This document shows positions 61,701 through 64,000 of a DNA stretch of 64,000 nucleotides, piece by piece. Each line of letters starts with the position of its first letter. Position 1 is the first letter of the stretch. The notes under the pieces were generated by a model. The model had not been told where the DNA came from. It did not search any database and was given only the letters and a program-made list of their open reading frames with translations. A program made the translations under genes and the position numbers. The stretch comes from Bacteroidota bacterium (GTDB lineage Bacteria; Bacteroidota; Bacteroidia; Flavobacteriales; Flavobacteriaceae), in the NCBI GenBank assembly GCA_023386585.1, contig JAEWJM010000030.1, positions 100,531-164,530 on the forward strand. The letters run 5' to 3'.

Positions 61701-64000
61701 TGCCGGAACGTATCAGAACCTGACGGTTGCCACTACGGGTGGTGCAGTTGCAGGCGGCGCGATTACAGTTAACGGAATTCTGACGCTTGCGAATAATCCA
61801 TCGGCGACCACAGGAAGCCTGACCATGGGAAGCTACGTACTTACAATGGGCGGAAGTGCAACCAACGCCGGAGCCGGTGATGTGACAGGAATCGTCACGC
61901 GAAACAGTATTATGCCACTTGTATTGTATACTTTTGGCAATACAAACACCTCGATCATCTTTCCGAATGCAGGAACTTTGCCTACGAGCATGAGCCTCAA
62001 GATCGCGATTGGCGTTACACCTTCATGGAGAAGCGGCGCGATAAGCAGGACGTATGATTTTATCCAGTCGGGTGGAAGCAACACAAAAGCGGTCATCAAA
62101 GCGCATTACCTCGACAGCGAGCTCAATGGCAACCTGGAGTCGAAACTGGTAGACTGGTCCCATATCGAATCGACGAATACCACATTGGAGCAGGGACGCT
62201 CGAATTACAATACAACCGAGAATTGGGTCGAGCTTACGAATGTGAATGTCGGACTTTACTTTCAACCTGTTTTCGACGCTGTACATTTGACACTCGACGA
62301 ATCTGAAGCGGAGTCGCTGACCTGGAACGGATCGACCAGTACGTCGTGGACTACAACAACAAACTGGACACCGAACGCAACGCCCTCGGATTCGACCGTA
62401 GTTTACATACCCGACGCATCAACTACGCCAAACGACCCTTCGTTTAACCCGCTTGTAGTGGTTGGTTCGGTAAATATCTTTCCTGGTGGAATATTGAACA
62501 CTCCCGCAGACGCACAAATAACGGTGAACAATGGGGCAGGAGCATGGATCAACAACGGAGTGTACAACGCCGGAAGCGGCACCAGCGCAGTCATCTTTAC
62601 TAACCCCGACGCTACGATAGCGGGATCGACGACCTTCAATAATATTATGATCAATAGTGGTGCAGGGCTTCGGCCACTAACGGAAAGTTATATTGGTGTG
62701 ACCGGCGCGTTTACTAACAATGGTACCTTGACAGCAGGAATAATCGACAATCTGGTTGAATATTTAGGAACGAACCAAATCGTTGCCGTACCAAACGGAT
62801 CACTTACTGCTTACCACAACCTTAAGATCAGCGGGACCGGCGCGGTATTTCCTTCGACACTAAACATTCGCGGAAACCTTACGCTTGACCAGCCGGTCGA
62901 CTTTACTTCAAAATCGATTGCAATGACCGGCGAAAACTTACAAACGATTGCAGGTACATCGGCACCGATTTTTAATGATCTTACGATCAACAACAGTTTC
63001 GGCAGGGTAAACATGAATCTTGATGCTTCAGTGAACGGAGTATTGACCCTGACATCCGGCGTGCTGAACCTGCAAAACACTACAATGACGCTTGGTGCTT
63101 CGGCAGTAGCGGGCTCGTTTGACGCAACGCACATGATCGTTGCCAGCGGAACCGGTGAGCTAAGGCGGAAGTTTGCATCGTCAGGAACTTATCTGTTCCC
63201 TGTTGGTGAGCGGACATCAACTACCGAATATTCACCGATATCCATTTCAATAATCTCGGGCAGCTTTTCAAATGCGTATGTCGGCGTTTCGGTATTCGAT
63301 GCGATCCACCCGGACAATCACAGTACCGAGAACAATATCAGCCGCTACTGGAAGGTAAACCAATCGGGAATCACCGGTGCGGTTGCCACTGTTTCGCCAA
63401 CGTTTACCGCTGCCGATGTGACGGGCAACCCAAGCGACATCAGCGGAGCACAGCTTAACGGAACCTTCGATCAGCAAACCAATGGCTGGATCAAATTCAC
63501 GCCGGTTGCCTCAAATTCATTTACAGCCACGTCTGCTACACTTACCGCCGGCCAAACATCGGTATTCACCGGACTGAAAGGCGGAACATTTACTGCTGCA
63601 TTGTCGGGTTACGGTTCTTTCTGTGAATTTGAGCCGGTTACACTACTGGCAACTCCGATCGGCGGCGACGGACCTTTTACCTATATATGGTCGGGTTCTT
63701 TGGGAACCCAGCAGACAGCCAATCCGTCAACAGCGACAGTTGGCACCACCAATTATACGGTCACAATAATAGACAATAACGGACTGACCGCAACTGCGAA
63801 TGCCGATGTCGTGGTAATTACACCGTCGGTTGGAGGAACCACCACGCCGAACCAGGTTATCTGCCCGGGATCGGTGCCCGCCGATATTTCCCTTAGCGGA
63901 TATACAGGAGCCGTCGTACACTGGCAAAGTTCATCGGACCTTAATTTTACCAACCCTACGAATATTTCAAACATCACGAATGTCCTTGCCGGCGCATCGA
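58705..64000 (+). CDS. Giant secreted adhesin-like protein, 3' end outside the window
   Basis: More than 1765 residues; the frame from ATG 58705 is open to the right edge. Signal peptide (LLLLLVSTFAAAQ) ends near residue 27. Then a lectin- or jelly-roll-like domain (about 30-270: VFSDDFSTSAGIYYTN, YGSAFILAGTTG), an IPT/TIG-like domain (about 275-350: LPSITSISPASKIAGATAF), a region with ALPAFSTIAGTASSISTYTI typical of flavobacterial cell-surface proteins (about 375-480), an fn3-like segment (about 480-595), long strand-rich repeats of the form GTLTTAANQTLNMG and GVLTLTSGVLNLQNT (beta-helix-like, about 830-1490), and an Ig/PKD-like part after 1630 (GYGSFCEFEPVTLLATPIGG). No sorting domain is visible because the end is missing; a T9SS tail is expected from the neighbours. 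Confidence 0.82.
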   Translation, partial: MVLSLPSKLRTFSALLLLLVSTFAAAQTTVFSDDFSTSAGIYYTNAPGPIGTSTKWTMARSGNDYGAGINNGALVITNDASGYANTSGWVTATSPTSAFAAPYSPTLALNPGVVTWTFNMRQPRTDPNGFLSGNYGSAFILAGTTGTTNVTGTGYAVVLGNSGKVDPIKLVRYSSGIRNFTTMISSSTAGLTDFGNQYLSIKVTYTPTTNTWQLFVRNDGATAFQDPDSGTLISQGTAVNSTYTSSTLGIMGGYWNASTATSQSARFGNVQVAVTLPSITSISPASKIAGATAFPLTVNGANFVNGTSTVMWNGSPRTTTYVSPIHLTAAITAADVLSPGTATVTVSNGTGISNPVSFNIDTAGAASLTVSTSALPAFSTIAGTASSISTYTISGINLTADPVITAPTNFEISYNALPYASSVQLPRTGTSLTGGTVTISVRVKSGVAAGIYSGNISNAAAGATTKLVSVSAKVLSTEPTTQASAISISAVTSTTFTVNCTAGNGSGRIIVVRSGSAVNSVPADGSSYSGNAAFASGSELGTGNFVVYAGSATSMTVTGLSPATAYHVAVFEYNGTGGTQNYNVTSAPTANRTTLNAPVGWQIYSSNTVNTINFDTTVDGVTTDVFMADGISPSNSTGELNSNAWAISGFSDGAVAFGGTNPEDSDFDRGDSDGGESDGGVYAFNTSSTPTKNYGLGIQPAEGDFAPGNVTLRFQNQTGAPITSVSLGYKVYIYNDQPSSSNFTLSHSANATTFTNVSTVDVISPATADANPGWKAYYRVVTITGLNIATNNYYYLRWSSATVSGSVDFDEFALDDIVIVANPTSNFASFSGEAENFIVHGNTTLSGDTSVASHLTLESGKLDINGKTLTLNGAVNNNVVGGLKGSAASNVIVTGTANPSLSFDQTIAGTTNVLNNFSINTTSDSTVTILNPLLINGTLTTAANQTLNMGTNALAGTLSSIINNGTIATQNTTSLPIPAGRSWGGKIHLNAASASQTAVAGTYQNLTVATTGGAVAGGAITVNGILTLANNPSATTGSLTMGSYVLTMGGSATNAGAGDVTGIVTRNSIMPLVLYTFGNTNTSIIFPNAGTLPTSMSLKIAIGVTPSWRSGAISRTYDFIQSGGSNTKAVIKAHYLDSELNGNLESKLVDWSHIESTNTTLEQGRSNYNTTENWVELTNVNVGLYFQPVFDAVHLTLDESEAESLTWNGSTSTSWTTTTNWTPNATPSDSTVVYIPDASTTPNDPSFNPLVVVGSVNIFPGGILNTPADAQITVNNGAGAWINNGVYNAGSGTSAVIFTNPDATIAGSTTFNNIMINSGAGLRPLTESYIGVTGAFTNNGTLTAGIIDNLVEYLGTNQIVAVPNGSLTAYHNLKISGTGAVFPSTLNIRGNLTLDQPVDFTSKSIAMTGENLQTIAGTSAPIFNDLTINNSFGRVNMNLDASVNGVLTLTSGVLNLQNTTMTLGASAVAGSFDATHMIVASGTGELRRKFASSGTYLFPVGERTSTTEYSPISISIISGSFSNAYVGVSVFDAIHPDNHSTENNISRYWKVNQSGITGAVATVSPTFTAADVTGNPSDISGAQLNGTFDQQTNGWIKFTPVASNSFTATSATLTAGQTSVFTGLKGGTFTAALSGYGSFCEFEPVTLLATPIGGDGPFTYIWSGSLGTQQTANPSTATVGTTNYTVTIIDNNGLTATANADVVVITPSVGGTTTPNQVICPGSVPADISLSGYTGAVVHWQSSSDLNFTNPTNISNITNVLAGAS

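Overview
The window reads as a chromosomal piece from a member of the Flavobacteriaceae (Bacteroidota), most likely Flavobacterium or a close relative. The evidence is the promoter style (TAnnTTTG -7 boxes, some with TTG about 19 bp upstream), the near absence of Shine-Dalgarno sequences except one very strong one at rpsU, a SusC/SusD pair, several proteins with type IX secretion system (T9SS) C-terminal sorting domains, and the order tRNA-Thr, tRNA-Tyr, tRNA-Thr, tuf, tRNA-Trp, secE, nusG, rplKAJL, rpoBC.

Layout. 1-6.7 kb: housekeeping genes (tail of a PLP-dependent ACC deaminase/D-cysteine desulfhydrase-like gene, a lipoprotein glucosaminidase with LysM, hemL, two small secreted proteins, lysS, lipB, rnhB). 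6.9-13.4 kb: a four-gene outer-membrane uptake operon (SusC, SusD and two lipoproteins) closed by a strong terminator; a LacI-operator-like palindrome lies upstream and no degradative enzyme is linked. 13.5-23.3 kb: a putative porin, a cystathionine beta-synthase-type enzyme with CBS domains, a PNGase F-like glycoamidase, a DUF2851/PspC pair, a ComEA-like helix-hairpin-helix protein, an acyl-CoA dehydrogenase and a small T9SS cargo protein. 23.4-38.9 kb: the translation and transcription core, rpsU, xerC-like recombinase, hpf, the tRNA-tuf cluster, secE-nusG-rplKAJL-rpoB-rpoC and a DUF3467 gene.

39-64 kb is accessory: four giant secreted adhesin-like proteins (1993, 901, 1755 and more than 1765 residues, the last running off the window), a smaller T9SS cargo protein, a TPR protein and a small unknown. 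Two of the giants share a homologous C-terminal cassette (calcium-binding MopE-type repeats, three modules of about 95 residues, type A sorting domain) and the same terminator hairpin. Between 49.5 and 51.5 kb lies about 2 kb without genes, made of dispersed direct and inverted repeats, heptanucleotide-periodic DNA and short hairpins.

I found no CRISPR array, phage, insertion sequence or recognisable defence system. The most notable items are the repeat families (heptad-periodic DNA, an interspersed GATTGCAG element, and tandem hairpin repeats inside the tRNA cluster), the rpsU Shine-Dalgarno site fitting the Flavobacteriia bS21 autoregulation model, and the modular exchange among T9SS adhesins. 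Start codons were chosen by promoter position and signal peptide; no similarity search was run, so all family names are from recognition of motifs.
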